From CAIQIA01 sp049317465 (GTDB lineage: Bacteria; Cyanobacteriota; Cyanobacteriia; PCC-6307; Cyanobiaceae), in the NCBI GenBank assembly GCA_049317465.1, contig JBMOIF010000055.1, positions 1 to 15,239 of the forward strand: a DNA stretch of 15,239 nucleotides, given 5' to 3'. The translations under genes and the position numbers were made by a program. Below the pieces are notes generated by a model. The model made no database searches. It worked only from the letters and a program-made list of their open reading frames with translations, and was not told the DNA's origin. Below are positions 4,956 through 12,746 of this stretch, one piece after another (position 1 is the stretch's first letter; every line of letters begins with the position of its first letter).

Positions 4956-6950
4956 ATGACACCCCGCCGTCGCTGCAGCATGGCCGCGATCGACCAGCAG
5001 CTGGCACCGCATCTGGTGGGGCGGGCCCGCCGGGGGGTCGTCGGCGGCAGCCGTTATGCCGTGGCGCTGCGGGAGGCCGTGCGCGAGGCCGCCCGCGATC
5101 CCGACCGGCAGCCGGTGCTGATCCACGGCGAACCGGGCCTGGAGAAGGACAACCTCGCCGCCCTGATCCATTACGGCTCCCCAGACCGGCGGCAGCCGAT
5201 GATCCGCATCGATGCCACCCTGCTGCGGCCCGACGCAGCCCAGCCGCTGCTGCAGGTGCTGGGCCGCGGCACGGTGCTGATCGACAAGGTCGACCTGGCC
5301 GATGCGGCCCTGCAGGACCTGCTGCTGCGGCAGCTGCACCAGAAGGGTCCCGCCCGCTGGATCTTCACCAGCGAGAAGGCCCTGCCGGCCTTTGAAGGGA
5401 TCTGCAGGCAGATCCGGGTGCCCCCCCTGCGGGTGCGGCGCCAGGACCTGGGCGAATGGTTGCGCTACGACGTGCGTCAGCAGAGCCGCCGCCAGGGGTG
5501 GGCGCAGCCGCCGGCGGTGGCGCCCGGCGTGGTCGAGCGGCTGCAGCGGCACGACTTTCCCAACAACCTGCGCGAACTCGACCGGCTGGTGGCCCGGGCC
5601 CTGCGCCAGTCCCGCGATCAGCGGGGTGGACAACGGCCGCGGCTCCTGCCGGAGGACGTGTTCTGGACCGAAGGCCGCGATCAGCCCCTGCGGTTCGAGC
5701 TCTGGCGCTGGCGCCCCTGGCTGCGCACGACCCTGCGCTCGCCGCGGCTCTGGAACGGTCTGCTCTTCGGCCTGGTGAGCTGGCTGTTCGTGCTGGTGAA
5801 CCTGTGGCTGTGGCTGGGGCCCCAGGACCGGGCCCACAACGGCGCCCTCAACCTGTTCTGGGCCTGGTGGTGGCCCCTGATCCTGCTGGCCTATCCCCTG
5901 GTGGGGCGGCTGTGGTGTGCGTTCTGCCCGTTCATGGTGTGGGGCGAGATCAGCCAGCGGCTGGCCCTGGCCCTGGGCCGGAGCCTGCCACGCTGGCCCC
6001 GGGGCAGCAGCGACGACTGGGCCTCCCCCCTGCTGGCGGCGGGCTTCGCGGCGATCCTGCTCTGGGAGGAACTGGCCGGCCTCGAGACCCACGCCCGCCG
6101 CAGCAGTGCCCTGCTGCTGCTGATCACCGCGGGCGCGGTGGTCGGGTCGCTGCTGGTGGAGAAGCGCTTCTGGTGCCGCTACCTCTGCCCGGTGGGGGGC
6201 ATGAACGGCCTGTTCGCCAAGCTCTCGATCCTCGAGCTGCGGGCCGAGGCCGGCACCTGCAGCGGCAGCTGCAGCAGCTACGCCTGCTTCAAGGGAGGTC
6301 CGGCCGATGGCGAGGGCCTGGCCACGGCGGGCTGCCCCCTCGGCACCCATCCGGCCCATCTCACCGACAACCGCAACTGCGTGCTCTGCCTCACCTGTGC
6401 CCAGGCCTGCCCGCACCGGTCGGTGCAGCTGCGGCTGCGCCCCCCTGCCGCCGATCTCCAGCGCACGATGGCCGTGCCCCAGGGAGAACCCGGCCTGATG
6501 CTCGTACTGGCCGGGGGCGTCAGCCTGCACCACGTCACGCCGTTGCTCGAAGGCCTGACACCGCTGCCCCGGTTCAGCCTCGCCTGCCTGGCCCTGGCGG
6601 CGCCGGCCCTGGTCCTGCTGCCCCTGCGGCCTCTGCTGGGCGCCCAGCGCTGGCGCGACGGCCTCTATGGACTGCTGCCGCTGCTGTGGGGGGTGCTGCT
6701 GGCGCGCCACCTGCCCCTGGGGCTGGGGGAGGCCGGGCAACTGCTGACGGTCAGTTTCGGCCCGGACTGGCCAGGCTGGAGCGCCGATCCCCACGTGATC
6801 GGCTTCTGCCAGACCCTGGCGGTGATCACGGGGGCCCTGGGCAGTGTGGTGCTGCTGCGGCGGATGCTGCGCCAGGAGGGGGGACTGCACTGGCTGGCGG
6901 CCCTGGCGACAGTGCTGCTGGCGGCGGCGGGCAGGTGGGCTGCAGCGTGA
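4956..6950 (+). CDS. Degenerate NtrC-type AAA+ domain fused to NapH/CcoG-like membrane iron-sulfur protein
   Basis: 664 residues from the ATG at 4956 (ATG 4980 is an alternative; neither has a good ribosome site). Residues about 25-240 follow a sigma-54-activator AAA+ domain: Walker A variant GEPGLEKDN (58-66, K64 kept, second Gly replaced by Glu), ALIHYGSPDRRQPMIRIDAT, Walker B VLIDKVD (D110 kept, K111 where the catalytic Glu belongs), and sensor II-like FPNNLREL (N203-L208). The GAFTGA sigma-54 contact loop is absent. There is no helix-turn-helix; instead residue 266 onward is a polytopic membrane protein with cysteine motifs CAFCP (C321, C324), CRYLCP (C407, C411), C435/C439/C444, C460 and a ferredoxin-type CxxCxxCxxxCP (C475-C485), as in NapH, NosR C-termini or CcoG/RdxA. 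About four hydrophobic segments precede the cluster and five follow it. Likely role: membrane electron transfer or redox sensing gated by a non-hydrolysing AAA module (inference). Confidence 0.85.
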   Translation: MTPRRRCSMAAIDQQLAPHLVGRARRGVVGGSRYAVALREAVREAARDPDRQPVLIHGEPGLEKDNLAALIHYGSPDRRQPMIRIDATLLRPDAAQPLLQVLGRGTVLIDKVDLADAALQDLLLRQLHQKGPARWIFTSEKALPAFEGICRQIRVPPLRVRRQDLGEWLRYDVRQQSRRQGWAQPPAVAPGVVERLQRHDFPNNLRELDRLVARALRQSRDQRGGQRPRLLPEDVFWTEGRDQPLRFELWRWRPWLRTTLRSPRLWNGLLFGLVSWLFVLVNLWLWLGPQDRAHNGALNLFWAWWWPLILLAYPLVGRLWCAFCPFMVWGEISQRLALALGRSLPRWPRGSSDDWASPLLAAGFAAILLWEELAGLETHARRSSALLLLITAGAVVGSLLVEKRFWCRYLCPVGGMNGLFAKLSILELRAEAGTCSGSCSSYACFKGGPADGEGLATAGCPLGTHPAHLTDNRNCVLCLTCAQACPHRSVQLRLRPPAADLQRTMAVPQGEPGLMLVLAGGVSLHHVTPLLEGLTPLPRFSLACLALAAPALVLLPLRPLLGAQRWRDGLYGLLPLLWGVLLARHLPLGLGEAGQLLTVSFGPDWPGWSADPHVIGFCQTLAVITGALGSVVLLRRMLRQEGGLHWLAALATVLLAAAGRWAAA

Positions 6951-7018
6951 TCTGAGCGGTTTCACCACCTCACAACCTGCGCCGGCTACACCTTCCGGCA
7001 AGAGCCCCAGCGAATTCC

Positions 7019-9445
7019 ATGACCACCATCCCTTCGGCTCCGGCCACCACCAGCCAGCTCAGCGACGCCGAAGCGGAACGCCTGCACGCCTGGTGGCAGG
7101 CCGCCAACTATCTGGCGGTGGGCATGATCTACCTGCAGGACAACCCGCTGCTGCGGGAACCGCTGCGGCCTGAACACATCAAGAATCGACTGCTGGGCCA
7201 CTGGGGCTCCAGCCCGGGTCAGAGCTTCCTCTGGACCCATGCCAACCGGGTGATCCGGAACCACGACCTCGACATGATCTACCTGTCGGGGCCGGGCCAT
7301 GGCGCCCCGGGCATGCTCGGCCCGGTCTACCTCGACGGCTCCTACAGCGAGGTCTACCCCGACAAGAGCCAGGACGTGGCGGGGCTGCAGCGCTTCTTCA
7401 AGCAGTTCTCCTTCCCTGGACACATCGGCAGCCACTGCACCCCCGAGACCCCCGGATCGATCCATGAGGGCGGCGAACTCGGCTACGTGCTCTCACACGC
7501 CTGCGGTGCCGTGTTCGACAACCCCGACCTGATCGCCCTGGCCTGCGTCGGCGACGGCGAGGCCGAGACCGGCCCCCTGGCCACCGCCTGGCACATCAAC
7601 AAGTTCCTGAACCCCATCCGCGATGGTGCGGTGCTGCCGGTGCTGCACCTCAACGGCTACAAGATCGCCAACCCGACGATCCTGGCGCGGATCCCGGCGG
7701 AGGAACTCACCAGCCTGATGCGCGGCTACGGCTGGGAGCCGATCCTGGTGGAGGGCCATGAGCCGATGGTGATGCACCGCGCCATGGCCGCGGCCATGGA
7801 CCAGGCCGTCGCCAGCATCCGCGCGATCCAGCGGCAGGCCCGCAGCAGCGGCGAAGCCACACGGCCCCACTGGCCGATGATCGTCATGCGCACCCCCAAG
7901 GGCTGGACGGGCCCCGCCGCAGCGCACGGCCATCGGCTCGAGGGGTTCTGGCGGTCCCACCAGGTGCCGCTGAGCAACCCTCGCCATGACCCCGAGGAAC
8001 TGCGGCTGCTGGAAGACTGGCTGCGCAGCTACAACCCCGACGCCCTCTTCGATGCCGAGGGGCGGCTGCGGGCAGACCTGCGGCAGCTGTCGCCCCAGGG
8101 CCAGCGGCGCATGGGCTCCAACCCCCATGCCAACGGCGGCCTGCTGCGCTCGGATCTGCGCTGGCCCGACGTCGATGCCCTGGCCGTCGCCGTTGCGGTG
8201 CCGGGTCAGACCCTGGCCGAGAACACCTACCCCCTCGGCCAGCTGATCCGTGATCTGATCCAGCTCAACCGAGGCCGCTACAGGCTGTTCGGTCCCGACG
8301 AGACCCATTCCAACCGACTGCAGGCCGTCTACGAAACCACCAAGAAGGTGTGGATGGGCTCCTTCCTGCCGGAGGATCTCGACGGCAGCGAACTGAGCCG
8401 GGACGGCCACGTGGTCGAAATGCTCTCCGAACACACCCTGGTGGGGATGATGGAGGGCTACCTGCTCACCGGGCGCTACAGCTTCTTCCACACCTACGAA
8501 GCATTCGCCCATGTGATCAGTTCGATGTTCAACCAGCACTGCAAATGGCTGGATGTCTGCGAAGAAGTGCCCTGGCGCGCTCCGATCGGTTCCTGGAACT
8601 GCCTGATCTCTTCAACGGTCTGGCGACAGGATCACAACGGCTTCACCCACCAGGATCCGGGCTTCATCGACCTCGCCGGCAACAAGAAAGGAAGCGTCAC
8701 CCGTGTCTATCTGCCCGCCGACGCCAACAGCCTGCTGGCGGTGGCCGAAGTGGCTCTGCGCGAAACCGATGTCGCCAATCTGATCGTCTCCGACAAGCAG
8801 AAGCATCTGCAGTACCTCACCCTTGAGGAAGCCCGTCGACACGTGGCCCGGGGCATCAGCATCTGGCCGTGGGCCAGCAATGACGATTGCGACTCCGCCA
8901 TGGACGAACCCGACGTGATCATGGCGTCGGCAGGCGATATTCCCACCAAGGAGGCCCTGGCCGCGATCGCCATCCTGCGCAAGGAGCTGCCTGAGCTCAA
9001 GATCCGGTTCATCAACGTGGTCAAGCTCTTCAGCCTCACCCCCGCCAGCGAACATCCCCACGGCCTCAGTGATCAGGACTTCGACGATCTGTTCACCCTT
9101 GACCGGCCGGTGATCTTCAACTTCCACGGCTATCCCTGGCTCATCCATCGCCTCACCTATCGCCGTCACAATCACAACAATTTCCATGTGCGCGGCTACA
9201 AGGAGAATGGCAACATCAACACGCCACTGGAACTGGCGATGATCAACCAGATCGATCGCTTCAACCTGGTCATTGATGTCATCGACCGGGTGCCGAGCCT
9301 CGGCTCCCGCGCCGCCCACCTCAAGCAGCGCATGCAGGACGAGATCCAGCGCAACCGCGCCTACGCCTACGAACACGGCATGGACGACCCGGCCGTGAGC
9401 GACTGGACCTGGCCCCACGACCGTGGGTCCTGCTTCGCGAGCTGA
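7019..9445 (+). CDS. xfp: Xylulose-5-phosphate/fructose-6-phosphate phosphoketolase
   Basis: 808 residues, full family length. A cytosolic TPP enzyme, it cleaves xylulose-5-P (and usually fructose-6-P) with phosphate to acetyl-P plus glyceraldehyde-3-P (or erythrose-4-P). The TPP/Mg motif GDGEAETGPLATAW begins at residue 178 and runs into HINKFLNP. Other signatures are YLSGPGHGAPGMLGPVYLDG, SHCTPETPGSIHEGGELGY, HLNGYKIANPTILARI, FGPDETHSNRL, FFHTYEAFAHVISSMFNQH and FNFHGYPWLIHRLTYRR. The ATG at 7019 is the first sensible start, with no strong Shine-Dalgarno. It lies 68 bp after the AAA/iron-sulfur gene and 9 bp before ackA, so xfp-ackA is almost certainly one transcript and the upstream gene may belong to it. 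The sequence does not tell whether F6P is accepted. Confidence 0.97.
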   Translation: MTTIPSAPATTSQLSDAEAERLHAWWQAANYLAVGMIYLQDNPLLREPLRPEHIKNRLLGHWGSSPGQSFLWTHANRVIRNHDLDMIYLSGPGHGAPGMLGPVYLDGSYSEVYPDKSQDVAGLQRFFKQFSFPGHIGSHCTPETPGSIHEGGELGYVLSHACGAVFDNPDLIALACVGDGEAETGPLATAWHINKFLNPIRDGAVLPVLHLNGYKIANPTILARIPAEELTSLMRGYGWEPILVEGHEPMVMHRAMAAAMDQAVASIRAIQRQARSSGEATRPHWPMIVMRTPKGWTGPAAAHGHRLEGFWRSHQVPLSNPRHDPEELRLLEDWLRSYNPDALFDAEGRLRADLRQLSPQGQRRMGSNPHANGGLLRSDLRWPDVDALAVAVAVPGQTLAENTYPLGQLIRDLIQLNRGRYRLFGPDETHSNRLQAVYETTKKVWMGSFLPEDLDGSELSRDGHVVEMLSEHTLVGMMEGYLLTGRYSFFHTYEAFAHVISSMFNQHCKWLDVCEEVPWRAPIGSWNCLISSTVWRQDHNGFTHQDPGFIDLAGNKKGSVTRVYLPADANSLLAVAEVALRETDVANLIVSDKQKHLQYLTLEEARRHVARGISIWPWASNDDCDSAMDEPDVIMASAGDIPTKEALAAIAILRKELPELKIRFINVVKLFSLTPASEHPHGLSDQDFDDLFTLDRPVIFNFHGYPWLIHRLTYRRHNHNNFHVRGYKENGNINTPLELAMINQIDRFNLVIDVIDRVPSLGSRAAHLKQRMQDEIQRNRAYAYEHGMDDPAVSDWTWPHDRGSCFAS
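8963..8970. repeat. HIP1 octamer GCGATCGC
   Basis: Exact HIP1 palindrome inside the phosphoketolase gene, encoding part of LAAIAI in frame. Confidence 0.6.
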
Positions 9446-9454
9446 GACCCGCCC

Positions 9455-10531
9455 GTGGCTGCCACCCTGGTGGTGAATGCCGGCAGCAGCAGCCACAAGC
9501 TGGTGCTGTTCGACGACGGAGGCTGCCGCCGCTGGAGCGGCGCCATCGACTGGAGTGACCGGGGCGGTGCCCTGGCCCAGACCCAGGGGCAGCTGGCACA
9601 GGCCCTGGCACCGCTGCTGTCGGAGGCCGGCAGCGGCGCCGGGCCGATCACGGCGGTGGGGCACCGCATCGTCCATGGCGGCGACCGCTTCCGCAGCGCC
9701 GTCGTTCTGGACGATGGCGTCACCGAGGCGCTCGAGGCCCTGCGGCGGCTGGCGCCGCTGCACAACGGCCCCGCCCTCGACACCCTGGCGGTGCTGCGAC
9801 AGCTGTTGTCGGACGCCTGGCATGGCGCCGCCTTCGACACCGCCTTCCACCGCAGCCTGCCGCCGGAGGCCAGCACCTACGCCCTGCCCGCCGACTGGCG
9901 GGCCCGGGGGCTGCATCGCTTCGGTTTCCATGGCCTCAGCCACGGGGCGATCGCCCGCCGCTACCCCAGCGACCGGCTGATCAGCGCCCACCTGGGCGGC
10001 GGCTGCTCCCTGGCAGTGATCGCCGACGGCCGCTGCCGCGACACCACCATGGGCTTCACTCCCCTCGACGGCCTGGTGATGGGCACCCGCAGCGGCTCCC
10101 TCGACCCGGGACTGCTGCTGGAGCTGCTCGAGCAGGGCGTCAGCCTCGCCGAGCTGCGGGAGGGCCTGCACCGCCGCAGCGGCCTGCTGGGCCTGTCGGA
10201 CCACACCGCAGACATGCGCCTGCTGCGGCAGCGGGCCGCGGCCGGCGACGGTCCCGCCCGCCTGGCCATCGATGTCTTCCAGCACCAGCTGCTCAAGGCC
10301 ATCGGCGCCGGCATTGCCCTGCTCGGCGGCTTCGACGTGCTGGCACTCACCGGCGGCATCGGCGAACACGATGGGGCGCTGCGCGACTGGCTGCAGCAGC
10401 GGCTGCAGGGGCTGGGCCTGGCTCCGGCCGGCCCGGCCCGGCTCGAGGTCGTGCCGGCCGATGAGGAAGGCGAGATCCTGCGGCAGCTCAGGGCCCTGGA
10501 GCCACCGCCGCCAGGCAGGCCCGGCGGGTGA
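9455..10531 (+). CDS. ackA: Acetate kinase
   Basis: 358 residues, shorter than the usual about 400. It interconverts acetyl-P + ADP and acetate + ATP, taking the acetyl-P made by the neighbouring phosphoketolase. The start is a GTG 9 bp after the xfp stop, giving VAATLVVNAGSSSHKLVLF with the conserved N8 and phosphate-loop serines. Other family residues are GHRIVHGG (catalytic Arg), FDTAFH (Asp), HRFGFHGLSH, the catalytic H179 in HLGGGCSLAV, TRSGSLDPG (Arg) and LTGGIGEHDGALR (Glu). The expected Asn in HLGNG is Gly182 here, and the ATP-side GIGEN reads GIGEH. These changes recall butyrate kinases (HxGGG), but the xfp linkage and overall pattern favour acetate kinase. The last 44 bases overlap the GMC oxidoreductase 3' end. 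No pta gene lies in the window. Confidence 0.92.
   Translation: MAATLVVNAGSSSHKLVLFDDGGCRRWSGAIDWSDRGGALAQTQGQLAQALAPLLSEAGSGAGPITAVGHRIVHGGDRFRSAVVLDDGVTEALEALRRLAPLHNGPALDTLAVLRQLLSDAWHGAAFDTAFHRSLPPEASTYALPADWRARGLHRFGFHGLSHGAIARRYPSDRLISAHLGGGCSLAVIADGRCRDTTMGFTPLDGLVMGTRSGSLDPGLLLELLEQGVSLAELREGLHRRSGLLGLSDHTADMRLLRQRAAAGDGPARLAIDVFQHQLLKAIGAGIALLGGFDVLALTGGIGEHDGALRDWLQQRLQGLGLAPAGPARLEVVPADEEGEILRQLRALEPPPPGRPGG
9947..9954. repeat. HIP1 octamer GCGATCGC
   Basis: Exact HIP1 palindrome inside ackA, within the 12-bp palindrome GGGCGATCGCCC. Confidence 0.6.
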
Positions 10532-12083
10532 GGGCCATCGAGGTGAGGGTCGGGCTCTGCCAGCCGGAACCCGGCCAGCTGGCGCCGTCGGTCACCAGCA
10601 GATTGGAGCAGGTGTGGCAGCGGTTCCAGCGGTCGAGCACCGAAGTGGCGGGGTCGTCGCCCATCGGCGCTCCGCCCAGTTCGTGGATGTAGTACCCCGG
10701 CGGACCCGGCGCCGGGGAACCGGCGGCACTGGCCCGCACCCAGGGTTCGATCAGCGGCATCGCCACCAGGTCCTCGAGGGGGCGCACCTGCCCCCCCGCC
10801 GCCGTCGCCACCGCCTCGATGCGGGCCAGCATCGCCGCCACCAGCCGCCGCTCGCCCTGCCCCCAGCGCAGGGCGATGTGGGGGGCCGGCACACCCCAGG
10901 CATCACAGAGGCCGGGATCCAGGCTGACGCGGTTGGCTGGATCGCGGGCCACCTCGCCATGGCCGATCAGGAATCCCAGGGCAGCGTCCGGCAGCCGCCG
11001 CAGGGGGGCGGGCGGATCGAACCGCTGCACGGCGCACCAGAGGCCATAGCCCTCGCCGGTGTTGGGGATGAAGGTGCTTTCGGCCCCCGACAGGCCGGTG
11101 CCGGCGGGCGCCGGCCCCGGGTCGGGCAGGGCCACGAAGCGGGCGATCGACACGTGGTCCATCAGGCCGACGCCGATCAGCCCGTGGGGATCCACCAGAC
11201 CACCGGCCTGGCGGTCGTCCCTCGACAGCAGCAGCAGCCGCAGGCTCTCGATGGTGGAGGCGCAGAGCACCACCAGCCGCGCCCGGGCCCGCTCAAGGGC
11301 ACCGCTGGCGGCATCGACGAACAGCACCCCCTCGGCCCGGTCTCCACCGGGGGCCAGCAGCACGCGGCAGGCCACGGCACCGCTGCGCAGGCAGACCCGA
11401 CCGCTGGCCAGGGCCTGCCCCAGGGCACCGCCCTGGGCGCTGAAACGGGGCCAGGGACCGTCGCTGGCCGGACGATGGCGGGCGAAGCCCCGCGATGGGA
11501 TGAAGGGCAGGGCCAGGTCGCGGCGGCAGGCCCGTTCCAGCAGCCGCTCGCCGGGGGTGAACGGTGCCGGCGGGGCATAGACGCCATCGGGCAGCAGCGG
11601 CAGGCCGTCCCGGCGTCCCCACACCCCCAGCTGCTGCTCCAGGACGCTGTAGTGGGCGTCGAGGTCGGCATGGCGCAGGGGCCAGCCGGCGGCGAACTCA
11701 CGATCCGACAGCCGCAGGGTGATGCCGCCCCAGCTGAGGCTGCGCCCGCCCACCTGCCGGCCGCGGGTCCACAGGAACGGCTGGCCGGCAGGGGTGCTGT
11801 AGGGATGGCGCCCCTCGTCGACATAGAGATCCGGATTGTTCTTCCAGTAGCCCGGGTGCTGGCTCTGCAACGGATGGTGACCGGCGCTGAGGTGGGCCAG
11901 GCGCCGCAGGCTGTTGCCCGGCTCTCCTCCCACGGCGGCCGCCGCCGACCGGTCGGGTCCGGCCTCGAGCACCAGCACCTGCAGTCCGCAGCCGGCCAGG
12001 GTCTGGGCGGCGACGGCGCCGGTGGCACCGCTGCCCACCACCACGGCGTCGTAGGTGCGGCTGGGGTCGAAGGACCGGCTCAC
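10488..12083 (-). CDS. GMC-family FAD oxidoreductase
   Basis: 531 residues from a GTG at 12083. That start places the FAD Rossmann motif correctly (YDAVVVGSGATGAVAAQTLA, GxGxxG at 17-22, then VLVLEAG). The frame stays open upstream to 12272, but that part overlaps psbQ and looks non-coding. Further GMC signatures are RGRQVGGRSLSWGGITLRLS and the C-terminal YIHELGGAPMGDDP with the likely active-site H467, then NLLVTDGASWPGSGWQSPT and LTSMALTRRA. This C-terminus is closest to the gluconate/choline dehydrogenase-like branch, where WQNPT is usual; here the residue before Pro, normally Asn or His, is S510. The family oxidises alcohols or sugars with FAD; the substrate here is unknown. No twin-arginine or Sec signal is visible, so it is probably cytosolic. 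It converges on ackA with 44 bp of overlap and is divergent from psbQ, sharing a 95-bp intergenic region. Confidence 0.87.
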   Translation of the reverse strand: MSRSFDPSRTYDAVVVGSGATGAVAAQTLAGCGLQVLVLEAGPDRSAAAAVGGEPGNSLRRLAHLSAGHHPLQSQHPGYWKNNPDLYVDEGRHPYSTPAGQPFLWTRGRQVGGRSLSWGGITLRLSDREFAAGWPLRHADLDAHYSVLEQQLGVWGRRDGLPLLPDGVYAPPAPFTPGERLLERACRRDLALPFIPSRGFARHRPASDGPWPRFSAQGGALGQALASGRVCLRSGAVACRVLLAPGGDRAEGVLFVDAASGALERARARLVVLCASTIESLRLLLLSRDDRQAGGLVDPHGLIGVGLMDHVSIARFVALPDPGPAPAGTGLSGAESTFIPNTGEGYGLWCAVQRFDPPAPLRRLPDAALGFLIGHGEVARDPANRVSLDPGLCDAWGVPAPHIALRWGQGERRLVAAMLARIEAVATAAGGQVRPLEDLVAMPLIEPWVRASAAGSPAPGPPGYYIHELGGAPMGDDPATSVLDRWNRCHTCSNLLVTDGASWPGSGWQSPTLTSMALTRRACLAAVAPGP

Positions 12084-12136
12084 GGTGGCAGGCGTTGGTG
12101 GGTCCCAATCTGTCTGAACGCAGCAGACGGCGCCGG

Positions 12137-12142
12137 TAAACT
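12137..12142 (+). promoter_or_regulatory. Possible -10 element of psbQ (TAAACT)
   Basis: TAAACT is the most AT-rich hexamer in the 95-bp gap between the divergent GMC gene and psbQ and lies 37 bp before the psbQ ATG, which would give a leader of about 30 nt. A -35 match at the expected distance (CTGAAC, 12114-12119) is poor. It is a weak prediction based on position and composition. Confidence 0.25.
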
Positions 12143-12178
12143 CGCGGTTCCTCCGCTGGCCCCAAGGCCTTCCGTCCG

Positions 12179-12736
12179 ATGCAGCAGACCCTGCGCCGCC
12201 TGGCCCTGGCGGTCCTTGCCGTCGTTCTCTCCCTGGGCCTGGTGGCCTGCGACGGCGGTTCGGCCAAGGCACCCCCGGTGATCGGCCCCGAAGCGATGGC
12301 CGTGATCGAGCGCCAGACCGAAGGACTGCTGGTCGCCAAGGCCCGTCTGGCCGATCTGGCCACCCTGGTGAACGACCGCAACTGGGTGTTCGCCCGGAAC
12401 CTGATCCATGGCCCCCTGCAGGAAGTGGGCCGCGAGATGCTCTACATCAACCAGCAGCTGCTGCCGGCGGACCGGGCCGAGGCCAACGCCCGCGCCAGCC
12501 GTCTCAAGGACGCCCTCGCCGAGCTGGATGAAGCGGCCCGGCTGCAGGACGGCGACCGCCTGCGCAAGGACTACATCGCCGTGGCCAGCGCCTTCGGCAC
12601 CTACCTGGAGGTCGTGCCCGCCGAAGCCCTGAGCACCGCCCAGGCCAACCTGGCGGCCGCGGCCGAAGGTCCCAGCGGCCAGGTGCCCATCGCCGAGGGC
12701 GAATCCCTGCCGATCGAGGCCCCTGCCGCCGGCTGA
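12179..12736 (+). CDS. psbQ: Photosystem II lipoprotein PsbQ (CyanoQ)
   Basis: 185 residues. PsbQ is an extrinsic, lipid-anchored protein on the lumenal side of photosystem II that stabilises the oxygen-evolving side and PSII assemblies. A signal peptide with R6-R7, a hydrophobic core and the lipobox L21-V22-A23-C24 is clear. The mature part is a four-helix bundle with the family signature NDRNWVFARNLIHGPLQEVG (from N65) and later YLEVVPAEAL. The C-terminal 25 residues (EGPSGQVPIAEGESLPIEAP) form a low-complexity Pro/Glu tail. The ATG at 12179 gives the proper signal; only a weak AAGG lies upstream. It is divergent from the GMC gene and followed 10 bp later by the FAD oxidoreductase on the same strand, probably cotranscribed. 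This is the strongest marker that the host is a cyanobacterium. Confidence 0.93.
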   Translation: MQQTLRRLALAVLAVVLSLGLVACDGGSAKAPPVIGPEAMAVIERQTEGLLVAKARLADLATLVNDRNWVFARNLIHGPLQEVGREMLYINQQLLPADRAEANARASRLKDALAELDEAARLQDGDRLRKDYIAVASAFGTYLEVVPAEALSTAQANLAAAAEGPSGQVPIAEGESLPIEAPAAG

Positions 12737-12746
12737 CCCGGTCCTG

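Noticed and set aside
4956..5685. Annotation as a sigma-54-dependent transcriptional regulator
   Set aside because: GAFTGA, the Walker B Glu and any DNA-binding domain are missing, and the region continues into a membrane protein.
4908..7001. Minus-strand open frame extending upstream of purU for about 700 codons
   Set aside because: It is antisense to the iron-sulfur fusion gene, rich in Gln/Ala/Pro/His, with no recognisable domain. High GC keeps antisense frames open.
8612..10369. Minus-strand frame of 585 codons opposite xfp and ackA
   Set aside because: It spans the boundary of two certain genes on the other strand and shows no motif.
12084..12178. Riboswitch or small RNA in the GMC/psbQ gap
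   Set aside because: Only 95 bp, no convincing stem-loop set or conserved core could be seen.
10272..12281. Plus-strand frame of 669 codons opposite the GMC gene
   Set aside because: Gly/Gln/Arg-rich shadow; the minus strand encodes a convincing GMC oxidoreductase.
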